49,301 nucleotides of DNA, taken from the NCBI GenBank assembly GCA_019913005.1, contig JAIOHL010000075.1:1-49301 (forward strand). Reading direction: 5' to 3'. Position numbers and translations under genes: made by a program. Below the pieces are notes generated by a model that worked only from the letters and a program-made list of their open reading frames with translations, was not told the origin of the DNA and did not search any database. Shown piece after piece: positions 1-7,853 of this stretch. The stretch is from Anaerolineae bacterium. GTDB taxonomy: Bacteria > Chloroflexota > Anaerolineae > Aggregatilineales > J027. Position 1 is the first letter of the stretch, and every line of letters starts with the position of its first letter.

Positions 1-722
1 ATGATGTATTTCGGATTGGACGGGTACGGCTGCCGTCGCTAGGGTTTTTGGCCCCGATGCTGCTCATGTGGGGCGTGTGTGTAGTGATTTTGGTGTGGCA
101 GCGCGATCTGGGGACAGCCACTCTGTTTTTTGTAATTTTTATGCTCATGCTCTATCTTGCCAGCGGACAGTGGATTGTGTTGGCGAGTGCCGCGATCTTG
201 TTTATTGGTGCGATGGTGGTGGCCTATGAGACCTTCGCGGTGGTGGCGCTGCGGGTTAACATCTGGCTTGACCCCTTTGGCGGCAACGCACCAGACAATG
301 AATCTTTTCAATTGGTGCAAAGCCTGATTGCGGTGGCGAGTGGAGGTGTGATTGGAGAGGGCATCGGGCAGGGCGTCCCGACCTTCATTCCGGTGGTACA
401 TTCTGACCTTGTGTTTGCTGCACTTGCCGAAGAATGGGGTTTGGTTGGGGTGGTCGGTTTAATTATCGCCATCTTGGTGATTGTTTTGCGCGGCCTGCGC
501 GTAGCCATGAAGTCCCAACGTCGGCCCTTTGCAGCATTTTTGGCGGCGGGGTTAAGCATTATGATCGGCACACAAAGCCTGTTAATTATCGGGGGGTCAC
601 TGCGTCTTGTGCCACTGACCGGGGTGACGCTGCCCTTTGTGAGTTATGGCGGGTCGTCGCTGCTGACCTCGTTTGTGGCGGGGGGACTGCTACTTATTTT
701 GAGCGAGGAGAGCGAGACATGA
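1..722 (+). CDS. SEDS peptidoglycan glycosyltransferase, FtsW/RodA family (5' end outside window)
   Basis: Integral membrane polymerase that would build glycan strands from lipid II together with a class B PBP. The frame is open to the left edge (first full codon at position 3), so the N-terminal part is missing. The visible part has the usual alternation of hydrophobic helices. It contains the family signatures QRDLGTA near the start, a loop beginning DPFGG, SGGVIGEGIGQG, and HSDLVFAALAEEWG. The Asp in HSD aligns with the catalytic Asp of RodA/FtsW (family knowledge), so the enzyme looks intact. The gene ends in PFVSYGGSSLL, a typical SEDS C-terminus. The stop codon overlaps the start of the downstream PBP-like gene by four bases (ATGA), which implies translational coupling. 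Whether it acts in division or elongation cannot be told from this fragment. Confidence 0.93.
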   Translation, partial: DVFRIGRVRLPSLGFLAPMLLMWGVCVVILVWQRDLGTATLFFVIFMLMLYLASGQWIVLASAAILFIGAMVVAYETFAVVALRVNIWLDPFGGNAPDNESFQLVQSLIAVASGGVIGEGIGQGVPTFIPVVHSDLVFAALAEEWGLVGVVGLIIAILVIVLRGLRVAMKSQRRPFAAFLAAGLSIMIGTQSLLIIGGSLRLVPLTGVTLPFVSYGGSSLLTSFVAGGLLLILSEESET

Positions 723-2188
723 ACAACACCAACATGACTCGTGAACTGCGTCAACTAGCTCGGGGCATCCTCATCGCGTTTGGGGTGGTGCTACTGGCGT
801 CGGTGTTTTATGGGGTGGTGCAGTCCAAATCCTTGACTAATCGCTCGGATAATCCGCGTCGTGTTATCGCTGAACAAACCCTCCAACGTGGCATGATCGT
901 AGATCGTAATGGGGTGGTATTGGCAGCGAGCAGCCCTACGAATACTGGGGATCGTCTGCGACGCATTTACCCCTATCCTGAGATGATCGGCGGGGTAGGG
1001 TATTTTAGCTATACACATGGGACAAGTGGACTGGAAGCGACGTTTGACGATTTGCTGCGCGGGGAGTGGCAAGAATTTGGGGTGTGGGGTGAATTGACCC
1101 AAGACTTGCTGCATCAACAGCCAGATGGGGGGGATTTACGAACCACGCTTGATTTGCGCATTCAGCAGGCAATCACTGAGAGTATTGGTAATCGGAATGG
1201 GGCGGCGGTGGTCATTCAGGTGCCAGATGGCGCGGTGCTGGCAATGGTCAGCCAATATACGCTTGACCCCAATGCCCTTGATGAAAATTGGGACGAATTT
1301 GCTCAGATTCAGCGCCAACGCCTGATCCATAATCGCGTGACGGAGGGCTTGTATCGCCCCGGTAGCATTATGGAGTTAGTGACGCTGATTGGGATGCTGG
1401 CAAATGGCGATTCGCTGGATCGGGTAGTTGAAAATGGTACACAGCCTGTTTCGGTAGGAGGGACAGAATTCCCAGCAAATGTTTTTACCTGCGTGGATGA
1501 ACGAGCAGCGGCCTTTACCGATGAACCTCTGCTGAAAGAGGCATTGGCATGGGGATGTCCACAACCATTCGTGCAGGCGTTTGGGGAAAGCCTCACCGCC
1601 GAAAATTATGATGCCTTGCTGCGTCAACTTGGCCTGTTGGATAAACCGGAATTGTATGATTTCCGCACGATTGTTGGGCAATCCCCTGTTCTGCCAGATG
1701 AGACATCCGCATGGACTTTGGAGGCATTGGGGCAGGGTCGTCTCCGGGTGACCCCGCTGCAATTGGCCCGACTGGTGGCGGCGATTGCGAATGAGGGCAG
1801 TGCCCCGCCGCTTTATATCGCTGATGCGTATCGGATGGCAGGTGAACGTGAGTGGCAGGCGCTTGACCGTCCCTTACTGGAAAAAGCCTTGATGCGGGAT
1901 GAAATCGCCGAGCAACTGCACGACGTGATGCGGTTTGCAGCGGGAAATTCGCTGTTGGTGAAGCTGGCGAATGATACTGGATTGGCGTCGCAGGGATATG
2001 TATTGCATGGTCAAGTCGGCGTGACTTATATCAATCAACAGATGAATAGCTGGTTCTTGGGCTTTATGGATGCGCCGGATGGGTCGTCTGTCGTCGTGGT
2101 TGTCCTGATTGAAAATGCTGCATCCCCCGGTGAGGCGGCGGTTGTGGCGGGGGATGCTTTTCTGGCGACGGTGGTGAATCAGAAGTGA
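719..2188 (+). CDS. Penicillin-binding protein (PBPA/FtsI-like) with degenerate transpeptidase motifs
   Basis: A 489-residue class B PBP-like protein with a short cytoplasmic N-terminus, one membrane segment (about residues 14-33), a dimerisation region (RGMIVDRNG at 58, GTSGLE near 101) and a transpeptidase-fold domain (about 160-489). Conserved structural landmarks are present: LYRPGS, GQGRLRVTPLQLA near 338, and the NSWFLGF strand at 443. The catalytic residues are not. SxxK reads S216-I-M-E219, SxN reads G279-C-P281 inside ALAWGCPQPF, and KTG reads H430-G-Q432. On family knowledge it should not acylate penicillin or cross-link peptides. The start is the ATG overlapping the SEDS stop; a longer open frame upstream lies inside the SEDS gene. 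Its likely role is a non-catalytic partner or activator of the SEDS enzyme (inference). Confidence 0.92.
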   Translation: MNNTNMTRELRQLARGILIAFGVVLLASVFYGVVQSKSLTNRSDNPRRVIAEQTLQRGMIVDRNGVVLAASSPTNTGDRLRRIYPYPEMIGGVGYFSYTHGTSGLEATFDDLLRGEWQEFGVWGELTQDLLHQQPDGGDLRTTLDLRIQQAITESIGNRNGAAVVIQVPDGAVLAMVSQYTLDPNALDENWDEFAQIQRQRLIHNRVTEGLYRPGSIMELVTLIGMLANGDSLDRVVENGTQPVSVGGTEFPANVFTCVDERAAAFTDEPLLKEALAWGCPQPFVQAFGESLTAENYDALLRQLGLLDKPELYDFRTIVGQSPVLPDETSAWTLEALGQGRLRVTPLQLARLVAAIANEGSAPPLYIADAYRMAGEREWQALDRPLLEKALMRDEIAEQLHDVMRFAAGNSLLVKLANDTGLASQGYVLHGQVGVTYINQQMNSWFLGFMDAPDGSSVVVVVLIENAASPGEAAVVAGDAFLATVVNQK

Positions 2189-2192
2189 CTAT

Positions 2193-3209
2193 TTACAAAT
2201 AGCGGGTTCGCAAATCGGCAAATTCGGCTTGATAGGCGTTGGCTAATTGGGCCTTCCGATCAGCGGGCAAAATGGTGACACGTAGGGCATCCATCACAAA
2301 TTGCTCAATGCGGGCCGTGTCAAAGCCAAAGGTATCGGCACAGCGCATATATTCTTCAGTCAAGGTAGTGTTAAACATCGGTGGGTCGTCTGAATTCAAC
2401 GTGACGTATAACCCGGCTTCCAGCAGGCGCGGCAGGGGATGATTTTCCAGCGTATCCACGACCTTTAGACAGACATTGCTGGTGGGGCAGACCTCCAACG
2501 GAATTTGGCGTTGGCGCAGTTCTTCGACAAGCGCCGGGTCTTCCAAACAGCGGACGCCATGCCCAAGCCGCACCGCGTCGGCAAATTTGAGGGCACTCCG
2601 TATACTTTCTGGCCCGACGGTTTCACCCGCGTGGGGAATGCTGATGAGACCAGCGGCCTTGATTTTGGCATAGGCTTCGGGGTATTTTTCAGGTGGGTTA
2701 TCCACTTCAGGGCCGCCCAACCCCAATGCGATTACGCCTTTACCCATGCCGCTGATGGCCCAGTCGGCGATCAGATTGCCTACCTCGACCTCACATTCGC
2801 GCGGAATATCCACAATGTAATTCATCGTGACACCCAACGCTGTCTCACCCCATGCGCGGGCACGATTGAGGGCGTCGAGTTGTTCATCAAAGGGAAGGTA
2901 GCGCGGTGGGGTATAGGTCAGTTCAGTGTAACGGATATTTTGGGCCGCCTGCCCTTCCAAGAATTCACGCCCAAGCAGTTCAATATCGTCGGGGGATTGG
3001 ATACAGCGGCAGATGATCCCATAGATTTCGACAAAGTGCGGAAAATCGCGGAAGGTGTACCACTCCCGGATACCTTCCACTGTATCAGAGGGGAGTGGGA
3101 TGTTATTGCGCTGGGCTAACTTCAGAAGGGTTTCGGGGCGGGTTGACCCCTGCAAATGTACATGGAGTTCAACCTTTGGCATGGCCCGAATAAAGTCGTG
3201 AAGGGTCAT
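2193..3209 (-). CDS. add: Adenosine deaminase family protein
   Basis: A 338-residue metal-dependent amidohydrolase, the usual length for bacterial adenosine deaminases, which convert adenosine to inosine in purine salvage. Visible motifs in order: HVHL near residue 17 (zinc-binding HxH), HAGE near 195 (zinc His and catalytic Glu), RLGHGVR (catalytic His), CPTSN, and NSDDPP near 275 (zinc Asp). It is the last gene of a minus-strand operon, five bases after the CpXC gene, with a GGGGA ribosome site in that gene's end. Related subfamilies act on adenine or aminodeoxyfutalosine, so the exact substrate is not settled by motifs alone. Confidence 0.9.
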   Translation of the reverse strand: MTLHDFIRAMPKVELHVHLQGSTRPETLLKLAQRNNIPLPSDTVEGIREWYTFRDFPHFVEIYGIICRCIQSPDDIELLGREFLEGQAAQNIRYTELTYTPPRYLPFDEQLDALNRARAWGETALGVTMNYIVDIPRECEVEVGNLIADWAISGMGKGVIALGLGGPEVDNPPEKYPEAYAKIKAAGLISIPHAGETVGPESIRSALKFADAVRLGHGVRCLEDPALVEELRQRQIPLEVCPTSNVCLKVVDTLENHPLPRLLEAGLYVTLNSDDPPMFNTTLTEEYMRCADTFGFDTARIEQFVMDALRVTILPADRKAQLANAYQAEFADLRTRYL

Positions 3210-3214
3210 TTGAA

Positions 3215-4573
3215 TTATTCCCCGTCATTGATAACTTGTTCGGCCTGTTCGCGCAGGGTGCTGATACGGGCGACCATATCATGTGCGCCCCGTGCCGACA
3301 GTGTTTCGATCAGATTATCCATGTAGTCCAACAGCGACGGGCCGATTTCTTTGGCGCGTTCAATCAACAGCAGGCGCGTTTCCAATTCATTTTCGGTTTG
3401 CAGAAGTTCATTAATAAACTGCACTTCCGGTGGGGCGCTCTGCTGCATGATCTGGCTGATGATTTGATAGACCTGCTGCAATTTGAGGGCGAGTTGGGCA
3501 TCCTTGCGTTGGGAGGCATCTTGCAGCGTCGCCTCTAGCACATTGATAAACAGATCATCAATCAGCGGGAGGGCTTCTTGCACAGCCTGTTCAATATCGG
3601 GGCTGTTGATAATTTGCTGAAGTAGCATGGCGGACTGCTGAACCATTGCACGCTGTTGATTATCTACTGCCTCGGTTAATTCGGTCAGGCGGGCGCGGAG
3701 ACCTTCAAGGGCTTGCTGTTTGGATACCCTGCCTGACCCCTCGATGCGTTCGGTCAACTTCTCGAAGAAAGTGTAGTCGAGGGCGGGACGAATGAGGCCC
3801 ACAAATGCTTGGAGGGCTTCGTCATCATCCTGATAGCTGATGGCGAGATCAATCAGCTTGGCTTGGGTCAGCTTATCCCCCAACTCATTGAGGTCTTGAG
3901 TGACACGCTCGATAGCGGCTTCTTGGCGGGCGGCGACTTCGAGTAGTTCTTTGCCGTAGGAGGAGTTTTCTAGCAAGATTTGGCGCAGATACAGCATTTG
4001 CTCGGCGGTTTCGCGGCGTCCATTCATGACGGCGGTTTCAATCGCGGCGTTAATCATTTCAAAGAAGGTTTCGTCCAAAGAGGCATCATTTTCGGCGGCC
4101 AGCTTGGGTAGCTCTTCTTCGGATGTACGGAGCATGTCCTCAACTAACTTCAATTTTTCGCGGCGCTCGTTAATCATCTCTTTGGTCAAGCCATCAAATT
4201 CCAAGATGGTATCGGCCATACCTTGCAGGGTAAAGGTGCGGCGGGGGTTGAAGAGATAGCCTTTGCGTTTTTCGGGGGGCAGGCTGTCGGTAATGGCGCG
4301 AGTCATCGTACCGATAATGCGTTCCTGCTCATCCAGTTTTAAGTTCAGTTCCATTGGGATGTTAACCAACAACAATTGTTTGTCGGGGTCGTGATAGGCC
4401 AGTGGGGTGCCAACTGCCATTTGGTAGCCGCAATTGGGACAGCGCACACGATTGACTTGCCCCGCGAGAAAACGCACTTTGGCAGATGGGTCGCGCCCAA
4501 CATCTAATATTTGCTCCACCGGAGCGGCAAAATTATTGCGGCAGTTTGGGCAGGTAATAGTCATTTGGGACAT
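3215..4573 (-). CDS. CpXC domain protein with long helical region
   Basis: A 452-residue cytoplasmic protein. Residues 1-110 resemble the CpXC domain: paired CPNC motifs at about 9-12 and 45-48 suggest a structural zinc site, followed by a beta-rich stretch. Residues 150-452 are strongly helical, charged and rich in Glu, Gln and Leu, probably coiled-coil or helical repeats. No catalytic motif is visible and the function is unknown. It sits between a sensor kinase and adenosine deaminase. The gap to the kinase stop is 30 bases and holds an AGAGGAA ribosome site nine bases before the ATG; the deaminase follows after five bases. Co-transcription is likely. Confidence 0.75.
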   Translation of the reverse strand: MSQMTITCPNCRNNFAAPVEQILDVGRDPSAKVRFLAGQVNRVRCPNCGYQMAVGTPLAYHDPDKQLLLVNIPMELNLKLDEQERIIGTMTRAITDSLPPEKRKGYLFNPRRTFTLQGMADTILEFDGLTKEMINERREKLKLVEDMLRTSEEELPKLAAENDASLDETFFEMINAAIETAVMNGRRETAEQMLYLRQILLENSSYGKELLEVAARQEAAIERVTQDLNELGDKLTQAKLIDLAISYQDDDEALQAFVGLIRPALDYTFFEKLTERIEGSGRVSKQQALEGLRARLTELTEAVDNQQRAMVQQSAMLLQQIINSPDIEQAVQEALPLIDDLFINVLEATLQDASQRKDAQLALKLQQVYQIISQIMQQSAPPEVQFINELLQTENELETRLLLIERAKEIGPSLLDYMDNLIETLSARGAHDMVARISTLREQAEQVINDGE

Positions 4574-4603
4574 TTGCTGGGTTCCTCTGGGTAGGGTCGT
4601 AAG

Positions 4604-6217
4604 TTAGGTGGGTTGTTGCATCTGCCGGGGCAGGGTAATACGAAAGGTCGTGCCTTTGCGGTCATGATAACTGGTCGCGGTGATTGTGCCGCCATGTGCC
4701 TCGATGATAGCCCGCGCAAGAAAAAGCCCCAAGCCTGTGCCGGGGGTGCTGCGCGAGAGTGAGTCGTCGGAGCGATAAAAGCGTTCAAAAATACGTTCGG
4801 CTTCGTCGGGCCGGATACCAATGCCCTGATCGGAAACCGTCAGTTCAATCCAATCCTCATCATATTGACCTGTGATTTTGACCTCCCCACCAACAGGCGA
4901 ATACTTGATGGCATTGGAAATGAGATTATCAATGACCTGACGCAGCCGCCGGGGATCGCCGAGAATAACTGGGAAATCGGGAGGAAATTCGACAGTGAAG
5001 GTATGTTTATTGGTCTGCGTTTGGAAGCGCTCCACCGCGGCTCGAATCAGCTTGTCCAAAGCAATCTCATCAATTTCCAGCCGCACCATGCCTTCCACCT
5101 GAATTTTGGAGGCCATCAGCAGGTTTTCAATGAGTTCGGTCAGGCGATCTGCTTCTTCTTCAATGATGTTCAACCCGCGCCGCATAGTATCCATATCCCA
5201 TTCGGCGTCTTCGCGGCGTAGCGTCCCGGCATACCCCTTAATCAAGGCGACGGGGGTCTTGAGTTCGTGCGAAACCACCGAGATAAAGGTACTTTTCATT
5301 TCCTCGGCTTCACGAAAACGAGTAATATCACGTACAGTGGCGATGATGTTGCGCAGCGACCCATCTTTAAAAAACAACGGGGCATAGGCGATGCCGATAC
5401 TGAGCGATAACCCATCAAGACGTTCTACATCCCCTTCGACATATAAGGTGGTTGGGGTATGGTCGAGTGGGGTGGTTTCTTCAAGTGTGGCATTAAAAGG
5501 CCAGCCCTCTGCGATGGCCTTCTCAAGTGTCATGGCGGGTTCCGGTTTGGCCCAACGGATGATATCTTCATGCAGGCGGCCCAACGCATATTCGGGCATC
5601 CAGCCAATCATGCGGGAAAGCGTGGCATTGATTCGCATGACGCGATGGTCGGCATCCAAAATAATCACCCCATCGCCACTACCATCCAAAATGGCGGCCA
5701 GACGCTGTTTTTCGGCAATAATGGCCTGATACAATCCAGCGTTATGCACTGCGATGGCGGCTTGGTCGGCAAAACTCTGCAAAATCATGTGGTCGTCGTG
5801 GGACGGGTTGCCGGGGTAGGGGCGGAATACATAGATAATGCCCAACATTTCGCCGGAAATGCGCATGGGCAGGTAGACGATTTGCTGAAGATTGGCTTCT
5901 AGGCGGCGGCTGACCAAGCGCAGGCGAAGTTTGAGGTCGTCTTGGTCAATTGCCTCTTCATTTTCACCATTGACCACTTCCAGCAAAGGCTTGAATAATT
6001 CCATCTGTTCGGCGGTTATACCCAAGACGGCCTGTACACGGAGGGTGTTGTCTGGGCCACGCAGGGCAATCATGCCAATCGTGCCGCTTAACATTGAAAC
6101 AGAGGCTTCCAAAACGAGGCGCAAAACCTCATTCAGATCGAGCTGGGCTGTAATTGCCCGCGAAATCTGGAGTAGATAGTCCCGTTGGTGGATGCGGAAG
6201 TCAGGTAAGATAATCAT
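4604..6217 (-). CDS. Sensor histidine kinase with GAF and PAS domains
   Basis: A 537-residue soluble hybrid sensor without membrane segments. Order: GAF-like domain (about 20-165), PAS domain (about 170-300), HisKA dimerisation domain with phospho-acceptor His317 in SHELKTP, then HATPase with N box (NLISNAIKYSP), G1 box (DQGIGI), F box (FERFYR) and G2 box (GTGLGL). It should autophosphorylate in response to a cytosolic or redox ligand bound by GAF or PAS. No response regulator gene is adjacent, so it is an orphan kinase whose operon partners are a CpXC protein and adenosine deaminase. No clear ribosome site precedes the ATG. A possible -10 box (TACACT, 6227-6232, minus strand) lies only nine bases upstream, so the message may have almost no leader. 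Confidence 0.93.
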   Translation of the reverse strand: MIILPDFRIHQRDYLLQISRAITAQLDLNEVLRLVLEASVSMLSGTIGMIALRGPDNTLRVQAVLGITAEQMELFKPLLEVVNGENEEAIDQDDLKLRLRLVSRRLEANLQQIVYLPMRISGEMLGIIYVFRPYPGNPSHDDHMILQSFADQAAIAVHNAGLYQAIIAEKQRLAAILDGSGDGVIILDADHRVMRINATLSRMIGWMPEYALGRLHEDIIRWAKPEPAMTLEKAIAEGWPFNATLEETTPLDHTPTTLYVEGDVERLDGLSLSIGIAYAPLFFKDGSLRNIIATVRDITRFREAEEMKSTFISVVSHELKTPVALIKGYAGTLRREDAEWDMDTMRRGLNIIEEEADRLTELIENLLMASKIQVEGMVRLEIDEIALDKLIRAAVERFQTQTNKHTFTVEFPPDFPVILGDPRRLRQVIDNLISNAIKYSPVGGEVKITGQYDEDWIELTVSDQGIGIRPDEAERIFERFYRSDDSLSRSTPGTGLGLFLARAIIEAHGGTITATSYHDRKGTTFRITLPRQMQQPT

Positions 6218-6291
6218 AGCCTATCTAGTGTAACATTCCTGAAAGGACAACGGAAGATAGCCGTCAGTTTCTAATAGAATTCTGTTGTGGT

Positions 6292-6297
6292 TATAAT
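6292..6297 (+). promoter_or_regulatory. Perfect -10 box placing the fhaA transcript start at the ATG
   Basis: TATAAT lies seven bases upstream of the ATG at 6305. With normal spacing the transcript would begin at or next to the start codon, giving a leaderless message. No Shine-Dalgarno sequence lies in the seven bases between. The -35 region is weak. Confidence 0.55.
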
Positions 6298-6304
6298 CAG
6301 ACCC

Positions 6305-7147
6305 ATGAGTAACTCAAATGATCCCCACTCCACACGACCCCGACGCGGGCGTACCTTATCGTTAGAACGTATTGAGGGCCGCCTGCAAACATTGATTGAA
6401 GACAACCTGACACGCTTGCTGGATGGTCGCTTGCAGCCCCAAACGCTGGCTCGGAAATTGGCCCGTGCTTTGGAAGAAGGTATGCGTAAAGAGGTGGATG
6501 GGTTGTCTGCCCCTGATCTCTACACCGTGGTGCTGAACCCGGATGATATGGAAGATTTGACGGCGCGTTATCATGATGTGGCGTCTCGCTTGGCCGAGCA
6601 ATTGGCGACACTGGCGGCTGATTGGCATCTCAGTATGAACCAGTCCCCGCGCGTGGTGTTGATTAGCGATATTCGGCTTGACCCATTTGAGGTGGATATT
6701 AAAGCTGACCGTACGCCGCCGAGTTTTGAGAAGACGCAACAGATGGAAGCAGCGATTATCTCCCCAACGCCCCAGCGTGAGGCGACGTTGGTTTTGGCAG
6801 GTGGACGACAAATCCAGTTGGATCGGCCCGTGATTAATATTGGACGCCGCACCGATAACCACATTATGGTAGATGATAAGCGGGTCAGTCGCCAACACTG
6901 TCAGATTCGCCTGCGGTTTGGGCGCTATGTGATCTATGATCTTGAAAGCAAAGGTGGCACACAGGTTAACGGCTTGCAGATCAAAGAACATATTTTGCAG
7001 GCCGGGGATGTGATTTCGCTGGCAGGGTATCAGATGGTGTATACCGAAGACCGCAGCACCTCGGAGATTGATCTTGGTGTGTTTAGTGATACTCAATCAT
7101 TTGAAACCCCTAATGACGAATCACTGGATGGAGACAGTACCCTTTGA
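6305..7147 (+). CDS. FhaA-like protein (DUF3662 N-terminus plus FHA domain)
   Basis: About 280 residues. The N-terminal third (LERIEGRLQTLIED onward, to about 120) matches the FhaA N-terminal domain (DUF3662). A linker follows, then an FHA phosphothreonine-binding domain at about 165-250 with GRR, SRQH and a TQVNG loop. In Actinobacteria FhaA is a Ser/Thr-kinase substrate that binds peptidoglycan factors. Here the SEDS/PBP pair lies 4.1 kb upstream. I prefer ATG 6305 over GTG 6287, because the GTG lies just upstream of the TATAAT box. The stop overlaps the TTG start of the next FHA gene, so the two are translationally coupled. No kinase or phosphatase gene is in the window. Confidence 0.88.
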   Translation: MSNSNDPHSTRPRRGRTLSLERIEGRLQTLIEDNLTRLLDGRLQPQTLARKLARALEEGMRKEVDGLSAPDLYTVVLNPDDMEDLTARYHDVASRLAEQLATLAADWHLSMNQSPRVVLISDIRLDPFEVDIKADRTPPSFEKTQQMEAAIISPTPQREATLVLAGGRQIQLDRPVINIGRRTDNHIMVDDKRVSRQHCQIRLRFGRYVIYDLESKGGTQVNGLQIKEHILQAGDVISLAGYQMVYTEDRSTSEIDLGVFSDTQSFETPNDESLDGDSTL

Positions 7148-7584
7148 GTAATGACGTGGTGCTGTTAATCCTCCGATTGGCGGCAAGTGCAGCACTCTTG
7201 GGATTTGTCGGGGCGATTGGATGGATGTTGTGGCAGGATTTTCAGCAATCCACCAAAGTCGCGGTCAAGCAGTCAGCATTTTCACGGGGGCGGTTGGTAG
7301 TGACCAAAAGCGATGTTGAGGGGGTGCAGCCGGGGCAGAGTTGGGTGTTGCAGCGTGTTACCAAATTGGGGCGGGCCACTACCAATACTATCGTCATCGC
7401 GGAACCCTTTGCCTCGAATGAACATGCATTGGTGGCCTGGCGGGGAGGGCAGTGGTGGTTGGAGGATTTAAAAAGCAGCAACGGCACACTGCTCAACGGG
7501 GTGCGGATTCACGAGCCGACGGTGCTTTCGGCGGGGGATGTAATTGGATTCGGGCGGGTGTTGATGCGGTTAGAAATCGAGTGA
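7144..7584 (+). CDS. FhaB-like membrane-anchored FHA protein
   Basis: A 146-residue protein with one N-terminal membrane helix (about residues 6-29) and a C-terminal FHA domain (about 70-146). The FHA signatures are LGRATTN, SNEH in the phosphothreonine loop, and SSNGTLLNG. The family binds phosphothreonine on cell-wall and signalling proteins. The start is TTG in a TTGA overlap with the upstream fhaA stop, giving a four-base overlap and a complete membrane helix. It converges on the small minus-strand gene only seven bases away, with no obvious terminator between them. Confidence 0.87.
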   Translation: MSNDVVLLILRLAASAALLGFVGAIGWMLWQDFQQSTKVAVKQSAFSRGRLVVTKSDVEGVQPGQSWVLQRVTKLGRATTNTIVIAEPFASNEHALVAWRGGQWWLEDLKSSNGTLLNGVRIHEPTVLSAGDVIGFGRVLMRLEIE

Positions 7585-7591
7585 TGGCGAT

Positions 7592-7837
7592 TCATATAGC
7601 GCTCAGTACCCCAATGTTTAATTCTTCACGGTCTGTGTGCAAGAAATAAAGTTCACGCTGGCGATTTGCAGAATGCAAGGGTTTATAGGCTTCCCATGCC
7701 TCATGCCAATCGTCGCCAAAGACCCCAATCACATTCAGTTCAGGAATAACTCGTTTTTCCCCTTCGGTATAGGCCCCGATGGCTTCTAATAGCAACCATC
7801 GCTTGGGATATTGATGACGTATTTCTTGCCAGTTCAT
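7592..7837 (-). CDS. Small hypothetical protein
   Basis: An 81-residue soluble acidic protein, rich in Trp, Glu and Tyr, beginning MNWQEIRHQYP with a C-terminal REELNI stretch. I do not assign a function. The start is well supported by AGGAGT about six bases upstream of the ATG. It starts 16 bases after the stop of the beta-propeller lipoprotein gene and is probably co-transcribed with it. Confidence 0.7.
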   Translation of the reverse strand: MNWQEIRHQYPKRWLLLEAIGAYTEGEKRVIPELNVIGVFGDDWHEAWEAYKPLHSANRQRELYFLHTDREELNIGVLSAI

Positions 7838-7853
7838 ATCACGACTCCTATTC

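Noticed and set aside
434-718. Upstream extension of the PBP gene by 95 codons
   Set aside because: It lies inside the SEDS gene in another frame and lacks PBP-like sequence; the ATGA overlap at 719 gives a normal membrane segment.
2505-3119. Plus-strand open frame of 204 residues
   Set aside because: It is antisense to the adenosine deaminase gene, whose motifs are all intact, and has no recognisable protein features.
6362-7096. Minus-strand frame of 244 residues
   Set aside because: Antisense shadow of fhaA, with high His/Asn content and no domain.
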